The translations under genes were made by a program, and so were the position numbers. From Acetobacter estunensis (GTDB lineage Bacteria; Pseudomonadota; Alphaproteobacteria; Acetobacterales; Acetobacteraceae), in assembly GCF_019083805.1 (NCBI RefSeq), contig NZ_JAHRDV010000012.1:1-64000 (forward strand): DNA of 64,000 nt, written 5' to 3'. The notes beneath the pieces are model-generated. The model saw only the letters and a list, made by a program, of their open reading frames with translations. It did no database searches and was not told where the DNA came from. Below are positions 55,864 to 64,000 of this stretch, piece after piece (within the stretch, counting starts at the first letter, position 1; every line of letters begins with the position of its first letter).

Positions 55864-56982
55864 ATGCAGAACATGGACACGACAAAGATATCTCCCTTAA
55901 GGCTGGCTCCCATCGACCTCGGTGGTGTGGTGCTCGACACCCCGGTGATCCTTGCTCCCATGGCCGGTGTGACGGATCTGCCGTTCCGTAGGCTTGCGCG
56001 CAACTTGGGTGCGGGGCTGGTCGTCTCGGAGATGATCGCATCGTGGGCGATGGTGCGTGAGAACGCCGCCACGCTCCGTATGGCGGAGGTAGCAGACGGC
56101 GAGGGGCCGAACTCTATCCAGCTTGCGGGCTGTGAACCCGAAGCGATGGCCGAGGCCGCCCGCATTGCCGTCGCGCATGGCGCAAATATCGTGGACATCA
56201 ATTTTGGCTGCCCTGTGCGCAAGGTGGCGGTGGGCCAGCAGGCCGGCTCCGCTCTCATGCGGGATGAGGTGATGGCCGCGCGGTTGCTTGAAGCGACCGT
56301 CAAAGCTGTGGACGTGCCGGTCACGCTCAAAATGCGTATGGGCTGGGACCATGAGCATCTCAACGCGCCTTCACTTGCTCGCATCGCGCAGGACTGCGGA
56401 ATCCGTATGGTGACAGTGCATGGCCGCACCCGTCAGCAGTTCTACAATGGCGTCGCCGACTGGCGTTTCGTGCGGCGGGTGAAAGAGGCTGTGGACATTC
56501 CCGTCATCGTCAATGGTGACATCATCACCAAGGAAGACGCACGCACGGCGCTTGAGCAGTCGGGCGCAAATGGGGTGATGATCGGGCGCGGTTGTTATGG
56601 GCGGCCATGGTTTCCCGGTCATGTGGCAGCCTATCTTCGGACAGGGATTGCCCCGCCAGAGCCTGACCTTGAGACAGAACGCGGCATTGTGCTTGAGCAT
56701 TACGACATGATGCTGCGCCATTTCGGTGAACAGCCGGGGCTGCGGCTCGCTCGCAAGCATGTTGCGTGGTACTCGGCTGGACTGCCGGATTCGGCGGGTT
56801 TCCGTGCTTCCATCACGCGAATGGACGATGCGAAGGCCGTGATTGCGTCCATCAATACGTTTTATGATGAGCAGATCGCCCGTGGTGCCAGTCATACGCC
56901 CCGCCGTTCCCGCGAGGGGCAGATGGCGTCGTCCGAGAACGTGATGACAGATTGCTGCACGGATGGTCTTCAGGCGGCATGA
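55864..56982 (+). CDS. dusB: tRNA-dihydrouridine synthase DusB (NifR3 family)
   Basis: 372 residues, FMN TIM barrel. [31 protein letters not shown] starts it; [23 protein letters not shown] contains the catalytic Cys (GCPVRK). [16 protein letters not shown] and [13 protein letters not shown] follow. It reduces U to D in tRNA. In Alphaproteobacteria nifR3 commonly begins the ntrBC operon, as here. The ATG at 55864 is the first of two near the start. Confidence 0.93.
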   Translation: MQNMDTTKISPLRLAPIDLGGVVLDTPVILAPMAGVTDLPFRRLARNLGAGLVVSEMIASWAMVRENAATLRMAEVADGEGPNSIQLAGCEPEAMAEAARIAVAHGANIVDINFGCPVRKVAVGQQAGSALMRDEVMAARLLEATVKAVDVPVTLKMRMGWDHEHLNAPSLARIAQDCGIRMVTVHGRTRQQFYNGVADWRFVRRVKEAVDIPVIVNGDIITKEDARTALEQSGANGVMIGRGCYGRPWFPGHVAAYLRTGIAPPEPDLETERGIVLEHYDMMLRHFGEQPGLRLARKHVAWYSAGLPDSAGFRASITRMDDAKAVIASINTFYDEQIARGASHTPRRSREGQMASSENVMTDCCTDGLQAA

Positions 56983-57007
56983 GCAGGCAGTGGCGGGCGC
57001 AGGCCGG

Positions 57008-58132
57008 ATGAAGAACCGGTCGGCCAATGAAGCGGTCGCTCCGGATGCGGCATTGCTGCTGGACACCTTGCCGGTTCCCATCATGGTAATGGGAAAAGAC
57101 GACGCCATTCTGGGGGTCAACAACGCAGCCGAGATGTTCTTTGCCCGCTCGCGGGCTCTTCTTTGTCAGGAGCATCTGGGGACACTGCTTCCTGCGGATC
57201 ATCCGCTTTTTCCCCTGATCGCGCAGGTCCGTCGCAGCGGTGTCATGGTGACGGAGCATGACGTAGAGCTGACCTCTCCCCGTTTTCATCATGAAGATAT
57301 CTGCGTTCATGCCTGCGCGGTCCCGGAATGGCCCGATCGGGTAATGCTGGTTTTTCAGGATTTTTCGTCCACTCGTGCGCTCGACCGGCAACTGACGTTC
57401 CGCTCCGCGGCCCGGAGCGTGTCAGGAATGGCGGCCGTTCTGGCGCATGAAGTGAAGAACCCGCTGTCGGGCATACGCGGTGCGGCCCAGCTTCTGGAAA
57501 GCTCCGTTAGTGAGGCGGACCGGGAATTGGCGGTTCTCATTCGTGATGAAGCCGACCGCATTCGTGCTCTGGTCGAGCGAATGGAAATGTTCGGGGAAAA
57601 GCCGGTCGGCCGGCGGCCGGTCAACATCCACCAGATTCTCGAGCATGTGCGAAAGCTCGCGGAAAAAGGCTTTGCCGCAGGGATACCGATTGTCGAGCGG
57701 TATGACCCTTCCTTGCCCCATGTGTGGGTCAACCGCGACGAGCTCGTGCAGGTGCTTCTCAATCTGGTGAAAAACGCGGCCGAGGCCATTGTGGAATCCG
57801 GGCGATCGGGGACCATCACTCTCCAGACCGCCTACAGGCAGGGCGTGCGGCTGGCTCTTCCCGGTTCTCCAGAGCGTAGGCATCTGCCTCTGGTGGTTAC
57901 GGTGAGGGATACGGGACCGGGTATTCCTGAGGCCATCCGGCCCCATCTGTTCGAGCCATTTCTGACCACCAAGACCTCGGGTTCAGGGCTCGGGCTTGCT
58001 CTAGCCGGCAAGATCATCAACGATCATGGGGGAATAATCGAAGTCGAAAGTCGTCGCGGATGCACCGAGGTGAGCCTTCTTCTTCCCGTGGTGACGGATG
58101 CTGGGCGGCGTGAGCGTGAACATGGCGAGTAA
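57008..58132 (+). CDS. ntrB: Nitrogen regulation sensor kinase NtrB
   Basis: 374 residues, soluble. A PAS domain occupies ~20-130 (LDTLPVPIMVMGKDDAILGVNNAAEMFF). His147 in AVLAHEVKNPLSGIRGAAQLLE is the phosphorylated site; N box NLVKNAAEAIV, DTGPGIPE and SGSGLGLALAGKI complete the ATPase. It controls NtrC, normally through PII. The ATG at 57008 (25 bases after dusB) is used. Confidence 0.93.
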   Translation: MKNRSANEAVAPDAALLLDTLPVPIMVMGKDDAILGVNNAAEMFFARSRALLCQEHLGTLLPADHPLFPLIAQVRRSGVMVTEHDVELTSPRFHHEDICVHACAVPEWPDRVMLVFQDFSSTRALDRQLTFRSAARSVSGMAAVLAHEVKNPLSGIRGAAQLLESSVSEADRELAVLIRDEADRIRALVERMEMFGEKPVGRRPVNIHQILEHVRKLAEKGFAAGIPIVERYDPSLPHVWVNRDELVQVLLNLVKNAAEAIVESGRSGTITLQTAYRQGVRLALPGSPERRHLPLVVTVRDTGPGIPEAIRPHLFEPFLTTKTSGSGLGLALAGKIINDHGGIIEVESRRGCTEVSLLLPVVTDAGRREREHGE

Positions 58133-58168
58133 ACGGGCTGGAGCGAGCAGGCGGGATGTGCAGGCGCC

Positions 58169-59602
58169 ATGAGCGCCCCCGTTGTTCTGGTCGCCGATGA
58201 TGATCGGTCCATCCGCACGGTTCTCGGACAGGCGCTAGGTCGAAACGGATACGAGGTGCGGACTACGCCCAGCGCTTCCACACTGTGGCAGTGGGTGGAG
58301 GCAGGAGAGGGCGATCTGGTCATCACCGATGTGGTGATGCCCGAGGAAAACGGGCTCGATCTGCTCCAGCGTATCCGAACCTTCCGTCCCGATCTGCGTG
58401 TGATCGTGATGAGCGCCCAGTCAACGCTTGTGACGGCCGTAAAAGCCACCCAGCGCGGCGCGTTCGAATATCTGCCAAAGCCCTTCGATCTCACTGAACT
58501 GCTGGCCGTGGTGGAGCGGGCGCTCGAGGAGCCAGTCCTTACCTTTGAAGAAGGCGGTGAGCCCGCGCCCGAAGAGCGCATGCCGCTTCTGGGCCGTTCG
58601 GTGCCCATGCAAGACATCTACCGCGTTATCGCCCGCCTCACGACGTCCGATCTGACCGTCATGATTACGGGTGAGAGTGGAACGGGCAAGGAACTGGTGG
58701 CGCGGGCGCTGCACGATTACGGACATCGCCGCACCGGGCCTTTCGTAGCCGTCAATCTGGCCGCCATTCCCAAGGATCGCATCGAGACGGAACTGTTTGG
58801 ACAGGAAAGCGGAGGCGGTCGCGTTTCCGGTCGCTTCGAGCAGGCGGCGGGTGGCACCTTGTTTCTCGATGAGGTAGGGGACATGCCGCCCGAGGCGCAG
58901 ATACGGCTTCTGCGCGTGCTTCAGGATGGCGAATTCACTGTCACGGGCGGCCGTCGCGCGATTCGCGCCAATGTGCGGATCATTGCCGCCACTCAGAAGG
59001 ATCTGCGTCAGGCGATTGCTGCCGGTACGTTCCGTGAGGATCTGTTCTATCGGCTCGATGTCGTGCCCATCCGTGTTCCGCCTCTGCGTGATCGGGTGGA
59101 GGATATTCCGCTGCTCGCCCGTCATTTCCTCGATGAAGCGCAGGAGGAGGGGCACACTTCCAAGACCTTGACACCGGATGCTCTCGATCGGCTTCAGTCG
59201 TGGCGCTGGCCGGGCAATGTGCGCGAGCTTGCCAATCTCATGCAGCGCATTGTGGCGCTTCATCCCCAAGAGAGTGTGACGGCTGCGCTGATCGAGGCGG
59301 AACTGGCCGGTGCGCAGCCTGAAACGACGGGAACGGGTGGCCCACGGGAAGAGGAATCGTTAGCAGACGTGGTGACACGTCATATCCGGCGTTATCTTGC
59401 CATGGGGGATGAGCACGGTGATGGGCTGCACACGGCCCTGCATGAGCACATCATTGCGGAAGTGGAGCGTCCTCTATTGCGTGTCGTGCTGGAGGCCACG
59501 CGGGGCAACCAGATCCGTGCAGCTGCCATTCTGGGATTGAACCGCAACACGTTGCGCAAGAAGATCCGTGAGTTGGACATTCCCTTGGGCAAGGGACCAT
59601 GA
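58169..59602 (+). CDS. ntrC: Nitrogen regulation response regulator NtrC
   Basis: 477 residues. The receiver domain has Asp54 ([13 protein letters not shown]). The AAA+ domain has [14 protein letters not shown] (Walker A) and [12 protein letters not shown] (Walker B), and the C-terminus carries a Fis-type HTH ([21 protein letters not shown]). The expected GAFTGA loop between them is absent: [22 protein letters not shown] follows. This is like Rhodobacter capsulatus NtrC, which works with sigma-70. The stop overlaps ntrY by four bases. Confidence 0.92.
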   Translation: MSAPVVLVADDDRSIRTVLGQALGRNGYEVRTTPSASTLWQWVEAGEGDLVITDVVMPEENGLDLLQRIRTFRPDLRVIVMSAQSTLVTAVKATQRGAFEYLPKPFDLTELLAVVERALEEPVLTFEEGGEPAPEERMPLLGRSVPMQDIYRVIARLTTSDLTVMITGESGTGKELVARALHDYGHRRTGPFVAVNLAAIPKDRIETELFGQESGGGRVSGRFEQAAGGTLFLDEVGDMPPEAQIRLLRVLQDGEFTVTGGRRAIRANVRIIAATQKDLRQAIAAGTFREDLFYRLDVVPIRVPPLRDRVEDIPLLARHFLDEAQEEGHTSKTLTPDALDRLQSWRWPGNVRELANLMQRIVALHPQESVTAALIEAELAGAQPETTGTGGPREEESLADVVTRHIRRYLAMGDEHGDGLHTALHEHIIAEVERPLLRVVLEATRGNQIRAAAILGLNRNTLRKKIRELDIPLGKGP

Positions 59603-61869
59603 ACTCCTCGGATCAGCCTGTGGAAAAGAAGGGAAGCGTGAAGCACTTCCTCGAGTTGCGTGGTGTGTGGGTCACGCTCGCGGCGCTAGCGCTCATGCTG
59701 GTGTTTGCAATGTTCGTCGTGCTTTCAGGAGGCGCGGCGCTGGCCCATCACCCTCACATACAAAACGCTGTCTTTGTGCTGGGAGGGCTGGCGCTGGCGT
59801 TGCTGGCGTTGACAAGCGGCCTGCGTGTGCGGCGACTCATCAATGAGCGGCAGTCGGGAGAGGGGGCGGGTGCGCGGCTGCATGTGCGGCTTGTGCGGCT
59901 CTTTGGCCTTGTCGCGGTGGCGCCGACCATTGTGGTGGGCATCTTCGCTACTCTGTTTTTCGATTACGGCATCCAGATATGGTTCTCGGATCGGGTGAAT
60001 ACGGCGCTGAACGAGGCGCTGGAAGCATCGCGCGGGTATCTGAGCGAGCACAACGCCAACATCCGCACCGAGGCCTTTTCCCTGTCGAACTATCTGGTCA
60101 GCGCGGAGAACGAGCTTCAGGTCAACGGCACCGATCTGCTGCATGATCCGGACACGCTCGGGCAGATGCTCGACAGTCAGGCCACGATCCGCGGCCTGAC
60201 GGAAGCTGTGGTGTATGATCCCATCACCAACCGCGTAATCGCCACAGGCGGTCTGCTCAGTCGTTCAGGCTATGAACAGCCTCTGCCGCCGCCAGCCGCC
60301 ACGATGATGGCGCGGACTAATGACGTGGCGATCTATGACAGCCCCGACGAGAAAGTGGTGCGCGCTGTCGTGGCGCTGGGGGAAACACCGGAGATGATGC
60401 TGGTCATCACTCGTCCGGTTGATCCCGAGATTCTGGGGCATATGCGCAAGACCGAGAAGGTCGTCGCGGATTACAGGCGCCTCGATCACAACCGTACGAA
60501 GATCCAGACCACCTTCGTGATGATTTTCGCGCTTGTGGCCTTGCTGGTGTTGCTCGCCGCCGTGCTAATGGGGCTGGCGCTCGCCACCCAGATCGCCCGT
60601 CCTCTGGGATTACTCATGGACGCATCGCGTCGCGTCAGTGAAGGCGACCTTGCCGTGCGTGTGCCGGAGGTTGGACGCGACGATGAGATCCGTAATCTCT
60701 CGCATGCCTTCAATCTTATGACGGATGAACTGGCCACTCAGCGCACCAAGCTGATGGAGGCCTATGCGCAGATCAACGAGCGGCGACGGTTCACGGAGGC
60801 CGTGCTCTCGGGTGTTTCGGCCGGTGTGATCGGGCTGGACTCACTGGCGCGCATCGAACTTCCCAATCGGGCGGCGTGTGAGCTTTTGGGGAAGGATCTT
60901 ACTCTGGAGGTCGGGGTGCCGCTGGCTGAGGTGATCCCCGAGTTTGCCCCAATGCTTGCGCCATTGTGCGACGGGACGGATCGGGCTCTGACCCGTGAGG
61001 TGCAGATCGGTGAGCCGGGCAGCCGTCGCGTGCTGTTCGTGCGGGCAGCGGTCGAACTTCGCAATAATGTGACGGAGGGTTATGTCGTCACGTTCGATGA
61101 CATCACCGCTCTTCAGGCGGCCCAGCGCAAGGCAGCATGGGCGGATGTGGCACGCCGTATTGCGCACGAGATCAAAAATCCCCTCACACCCATCCAGCTC
61201 GCCGCCGAGCGGCTCAAGAGGCGGTTCCTGCGTGAGATCACCACCGATCCAGACACGTTCAGGCAGTGCGCGGACACCATTGTCCGGCAGGTGGGCGATA
61301 TCGGTCGCATGGTGGACGAGTTCTCCGCGTTTGCCCGCATGCCGCAGCCGCGCATGGCGGAGGAGAACCTCAACGAGATCGTGCGTGACGCGCTGGTGCT
61401 TCAAAAAGGCGCGCACCCGGATATTTTCTACGATGTGGTTCTGCCCGAAGAGGGACTCCGGCTGTCGTGCGATCGTCGGCAGCTCGGTCAGGCTCTGACC
61501 AATCTTTTGCAGAATGCTGCGGATGCCATCGCCATGACCGGGCGACTGGGGCAGGGGAACGGTGAGGAAGAGAATGGAAAGGCGGGTGGACATATCCGCG
61601 TGGAGGTGCGGCATGACGGCGCGCGCGCGCGGATTATCGTCACGGATGACGGAGTTGGACTGCCGGGAGAAGACCGCGACAGGTTGACCGAGCCCTACGT
61701 TACGCACAAACCTCGGGGGACGGGTCTGGGGCTGGCCATTGTCAGGAAAATCATGGAAGACCATGAAGGGACAGTGGAACTCAGGGATCGTCCCGACGGG
61801 ACAGGCACCGAGGTGATCCTCAACCTGTCGATCAAGGCCGGAGTGCAGAAGGAAGACGATGGCGTATGA
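59599..61869 (+). CDS. ntrY: Membrane sensor kinase NtrY
   Basis: 756 residues. Four N-terminal helices lie in two pairs (about 15-110) with a periplasmic part between them. A further helix at ~310-335 precedes a HAMP domain ([25 protein letters not shown]). A PAS-like domain and [24 protein letters not shown] with the phosphorylated His follow, then [17 protein letters not shown] and [12 protein letters not shown]. It pairs with NtrX; NtrYX responds to nitrogen, redox or envelope state. It overlaps ntrC and ntrX. Confidence 0.92.
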   Translation: MNSSDQPVEKKGSVKHFLELRGVWVTLAALALMLVFAMFVVLSGGAALAHHPHIQNAVFVLGGLALALLALTSGLRVRRLINERQSGEGAGARLHVRLVRLFGLVAVAPTIVVGIFATLFFDYGIQIWFSDRVNTALNEALEASRGYLSEHNANIRTEAFSLSNYLVSAENELQVNGTDLLHDPDTLGQMLDSQATIRGLTEAVVYDPITNRVIATGGLLSRSGYEQPLPPPAATMMARTNDVAIYDSPDEKVVRAVVALGETPEMMLVITRPVDPEILGHMRKTEKVVADYRRLDHNRTKIQTTFVMIFALVALLVLLAAVLMGLALATQIARPLGLLMDASRRVSEGDLAVRVPEVGRDDEIRNLSHAFNLMTDELATQRTKLMEAYAQINERRRFTEAVLSGVSAGVIGLDSLARIELPNRAACELLGKDLTLEVGVPLAEVIPEFAPMLAPLCDGTDRALTREVQIGEPGSRRVLFVRAAVELRNNVTEGYVVTFDDITALQAAQRKAAWADVARRIAHEIKNPLTPIQLAAERLKRRFLREITTDPDTFRQCADTIVRQVGDIGRMVDEFSAFARMPQPRMAEENLNEIVRDALVLQKGAHPDIFYDVVLPEEGLRLSCDRRQLGQALTNLLQNAADAIAMTGRLGQGNGEEENGKAGGHIRVEVRHDGARARIIVTDDGVGLPGEDRDRLTEPYVTHKPRGTGLGLAIVRKIMEDHEGTVELRDRPDGTGTEVILNLSIKAGVQKEDDGV

Positions 61870-63247
61870 AATCCTGATCGTCGATGACGAACCGGATATC
61901 CGCATGCTGATCGAAGGCATCCTTCACGACGAAGGATACGAGACACGCGTTGCGGGCGATTCCGAAGCGGCATTGGCGGCTTTTCGCGCGCGCCGGCCTT
62001 CGCTGGTTATTCAGGATATCTGGTTGCAGGGCTCGAAGCTTGACGGGCTGGATGTGCTCAAGACCATGCAGGTCGAGGATCCGACTGTCCCGGTTGTGAT
62101 GATTTCGGGGCATGGCACGATCGAAACCGCCGTGAGCGCATTACAGCATGGCGCTTACGACTTCATCGAGAAGCCCTTTCAGTCCGACCGTCTGCTGGTC
62201 GTGGTTCGTCGTGCGCTGGAAGCGTCGCGTCTGGAACGTGAGAACGCGGAATTGCGGCTGCGCGCCGGGCCCGAGAGCACCCTGTTCGGTGAGAGCGGCA
62301 CGATTGCCAATGTCCGTGCCCAGATCGAGCGCGTGGCGCCGACCGGTTCGCGTGTGCTCATCACCGGCGCGCCGGGGGCAGGCAAGGAAGTCGCGGCCCG
62401 CATGATCCATGCGCGATCGCGCCGTGCGGATGGTCCCTTTATCGCCCTGAACTGTGCGACACTGGCACCGGGTCGGTTCGAGGAGGAACTGTTCGGGCTG
62501 GAAGGGGCGGAGGGCATTCCGCGTCGCATTGGCGTGCTGGAACGCGCTCATGGCGGCACATTGCTGCTCGATGAGGTCTCGGACATGCCGCTGGAGACTC
62601 AGGGCAAGATTGTCCGCGCGCTTCAGGATCAGAGCTTCGAGCGGATCGGTGGGTCCACACGGGTGAAGGTGGACATTCGCGTCATCTCCACGACCAATCA
62701 GGATCTTCAGGCCGAGATCGCGGCAGGCCGTTTCCGTGAGGATCTTTATTATCGGCTGGCCGTCGTGCCTCTGCGGATTCCCAGTCTGCGCGAGCGGCGC
62801 GAGGATATTCCCGAATTGGCCCGCATGTTCCTGCGCCGAGCTGCCGAGACGGCCGGGTTGCCGGTGCGCGAACTCAGCGCCGATGCGATGGCAGCGCTGC
62901 AGGCTTATGACTGGCCGGGCAATGCGCGCGAACTGCGCAATCTGATGGAACGTCTGCTCATCATGATGCCCGGCAGCGGCACCGATCCGATCCGCGCCGA
63001 CATGCTGCCGCCCCAGATCAGCGAAGGCGCTCCGGCGCTCCTGAAGTTCGATTCCAATGCCGACATCATGAGCCTGCCGCTCCGCGAAGCGCGGGATCTG
63101 TTCGAGACGCAGTATCTGCAGGCACAGCTTCTGCGTTTTGGAGGCAATATCAGCCGTACGGCGGGATTTGTCGGCATGGAACGCAGCGCGCTGCATCGCA
63201 AGCTCAAGCAGCTTGGCGTCACGTCGGAGGATCGTGCCACAACGTGA
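61859..63247 (+). CDS. ntrX: Response regulator NtrX
   Basis: 462 residues. Asp53 (VIQDIWLQGSKLDG) is the phosphoacceptor. Walker A is GAPGAGKEVAARMIHARS and Walker B LLDEVSDMPLE. The GAFTGA loop is missing (ELFGLEGAEGIPRRIGVLERAHGG), as in other alphaproteobacterial NtrX. A Fis-type HTH ends it (GNISRTAGFVGMERSALHRKLKQL). The start lies 11 bases inside ntrY. Confidence 0.92.
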   Translation: MAYEILIVDDEPDIRMLIEGILHDEGYETRVAGDSEAALAAFRARRPSLVIQDIWLQGSKLDGLDVLKTMQVEDPTVPVVMISGHGTIETAVSALQHGAYDFIEKPFQSDRLLVVVRRALEASRLERENAELRLRAGPESTLFGESGTIANVRAQIERVAPTGSRVLITGAPGAGKEVAARMIHARSRRADGPFIALNCATLAPGRFEEELFGLEGAEGIPRRIGVLERAHGGTLLLDEVSDMPLETQGKIVRALQDQSFERIGGSTRVKVDIRVISTTNQDLQAEIAAGRFREDLYYRLAVVPLRIPSLRERREDIPELARMFLRRAAETAGLPVRELSADAMAALQAYDWPGNARELRNLMERLLIMMPGSGTDPIRADMLPPQISEGAPALLKFDSNADIMSLPLREARDLFETQYLQAQLLRFGGNISRTAGFVGMERSALHRKLKQLGVTSEDRATT

Positions 63248-63449
63248 AGAGGCGTTCTGTTTCTGCTGTCATCTGGTATGCGTGATGCACAGCCTGAAAT
63301 TGATACGCGCGCCTGTATTCCTTACATGCGCGATTGTGGCATGATCGCCATCAAACCTGTTCCGAACCGGGGCACAGGCGGTCTGCCGCCCTGACGCACC
63401 TTTGATTACGGGCGGAAGAACAAGAACGAACAAGAAACAGGACTGCATC

Positions 63450-63770
63450 GTGGCAAAGACACCGACCCAGAACGTCCAGGACGTCTTCCTTGGCCATGTG
63501 AGGCGCGGGAAGGCGCCGGTCACGATTTTCCTCGTCAACGGCGTCAAACTTCAGGGCGTCATAAGCTGGTTCGACGACGAAACCGTCCTCCTGCGACGCG
63601 ACGGCCACACCCAGCTTGTCTACAAACATGCCATCAGCACTGTCATGCCCCTCGTGCCCGTCAATGTCTTCGAGGCTCCCAACGGGAGTGCGGGCGTGAC
63701 GTCCGGCGCGGAGCGCGAGGCGACCCTTCAAGCGGAGAGCGACGAAACTCTTGCCGACGACATCTACTGA
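63450..63770 (+). CDS. hfq: RNA chaperone Hfq
   Basis: 106 residues from a GTG at 63450. [64 protein letters not shown] holds Sm1 and Sm2 (YKHAIST). The FDDETVLL loop differs from the usual FDNFVVLL. A tail of ~35 acidic/polar residues follows. No ATG precedes the conserved start. It is followed by an overlapping hflX, as is usual. Confidence 0.9.
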   Translation: MAKTPTQNVQDVFLGHVRRGKAPVTIFLVNGVKLQGVISWFDDETVLLRRDGHTQLVYKHAISTVMPLVPVNVFEAPNGSAGVTSGAEREATLQAESDETLADDIY

Positions 63771-64000
63771 AACAGCCACCCCGGCCACCCGCGCCGCTGT
63801 CATCCTCCCATGGGAAAAGCCTGATCGCGATCAGGATGCCCGCGCCGCTGACGCGCGACTGGAGGAAGCGATCGGGCTGACCTCTTCCATCGGGCTGGTT
63901 GTGGTGCTCAATGCCGTGCTGCTGCTGCGTTCCCGCCGTCCTGCGACCCTGCTTGGGGCCGGGCAGGTCGACTCTCTGCGTGAAGCCGTGGCGCGGGAAG
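63751..64000 (+). CDS. hflX: GTPase HflX, N-terminal part (runs off the window)
   Basis: About 83 residues are visible. [76 protein letters not shown] matches the HflX N-terminal domain (GLTxSIxL..., then LGxGxVxxL). No ATG or GTG is in frame; a TTG at 63751, 20 bases inside hfq, is the only candidate. HflX splits stalled ribosomes. The GTPase motifs lie beyond the window. Confidence 0.85.
   Translation, partial: MPTTSTETATPATRAAVILPWEKPDRDQDARAADARLEEAIGLTSSIGLVVVLNAVLLLRSRRPATLLGAGQVDSLREAVARE

Noticed and set aside
1..64000. CRISPR array, rRNA operon or prophage module
   Set aside because: No regularly spaced direct repeats, no rRNA sequence and no phage structural genes are visible; only remnants of recombinase and IS elements.

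Overview
The window looks like chromosomal DNA of an acetic acid bacterium or close relative (Alphaproteobacteria, Acetobacteraceae). This rests on the high GC, the alphaproteobacterial block truB-rpsO-pnp and the block dusB-ntrB-ntrC-ntrY-ntrX-hfq-hflX, a FYDLN-type zinc-ribbon protein, and an Escherichia coli-like 13-gene nuo operon with a fused nuoCD, an arrangement I associate with acetic acid bacteria. The genus is not resolved by reading alone.

Region 1 (1-11.5 kb) is accessory and decaying. It holds regulator/transporter or regulator/oxidoreductase pairs (HxlR-MFS, TetR-MFS-DMT-isochorismatase, HxlR-alcohol dehydrogenase, XRE-SRPBCC). Among them are broken genes: a LysR/ADH pair fused by a deletion, a frameshifted MFS pump, a 3' scrap of an MBL hydrolase beside a 143-bp IS701-like MITE, half an FMN reductase, and a frameshifted methyltransferase.

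Region 2 (12-22.3 kb) is the best defined metabolic island. A MocR-type regulator is followed by a complete, tightly overlapping Nit1C cluster: Sll0783-like protein, Nit6803-type nitrilase, radical SAM protein, GNAT, AIR-synthase-like protein, glycosyltransferase, MSMEG_0570-like protein, flavin oxidoreductase, and then an AMP-forming acyl-CoA synthetase. In other bacteria Nit1C is linked to nitrogen starvation and cyanide assimilation, but its biochemical product is not established. Two features stand out here: the radical SAM protein has a non-canonical C-x9-C-x2-C motif plus a C-terminal cysteine triplet, and the regulator upstream is MocR-like.

Region 3 (22.3-27.4 kb) carries SDR/LysR, AEC/LysR and LysE/Lrp divergent pairs. 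Region 4 (27.7-29.2 kb) is a graveyard of three mobile-element remnants (serine recombinase, IS3 family, IS5 family).

Region 5 (29.3-44.4 kb, minus strand) is the nuoABCDEFGHIJKLMN operon followed by a CBS-domain gene. On the other side lie a dead IS5-family transposase and a tRNA-Ser(TGA), so the operon sits between mobile-element debris. NuoG carries the extra N7 cluster ligands and NuoK has Asp where Glu is usual.

Region 6 (45.9-64 kb) is housekeeping: DD-carboxypeptidase, clpS, a FYDLN protein, a SLT-SPOR lytic transglycosylase, truB-rpsO-pnp, a nitronate-monooxygenase-like flavoprotein, lolA, dusB, ntrBC, ntrYX, hfq and the start of hflX. Both NtrC and NtrX lack the GAFTGA loop needed to contact sigma-54.
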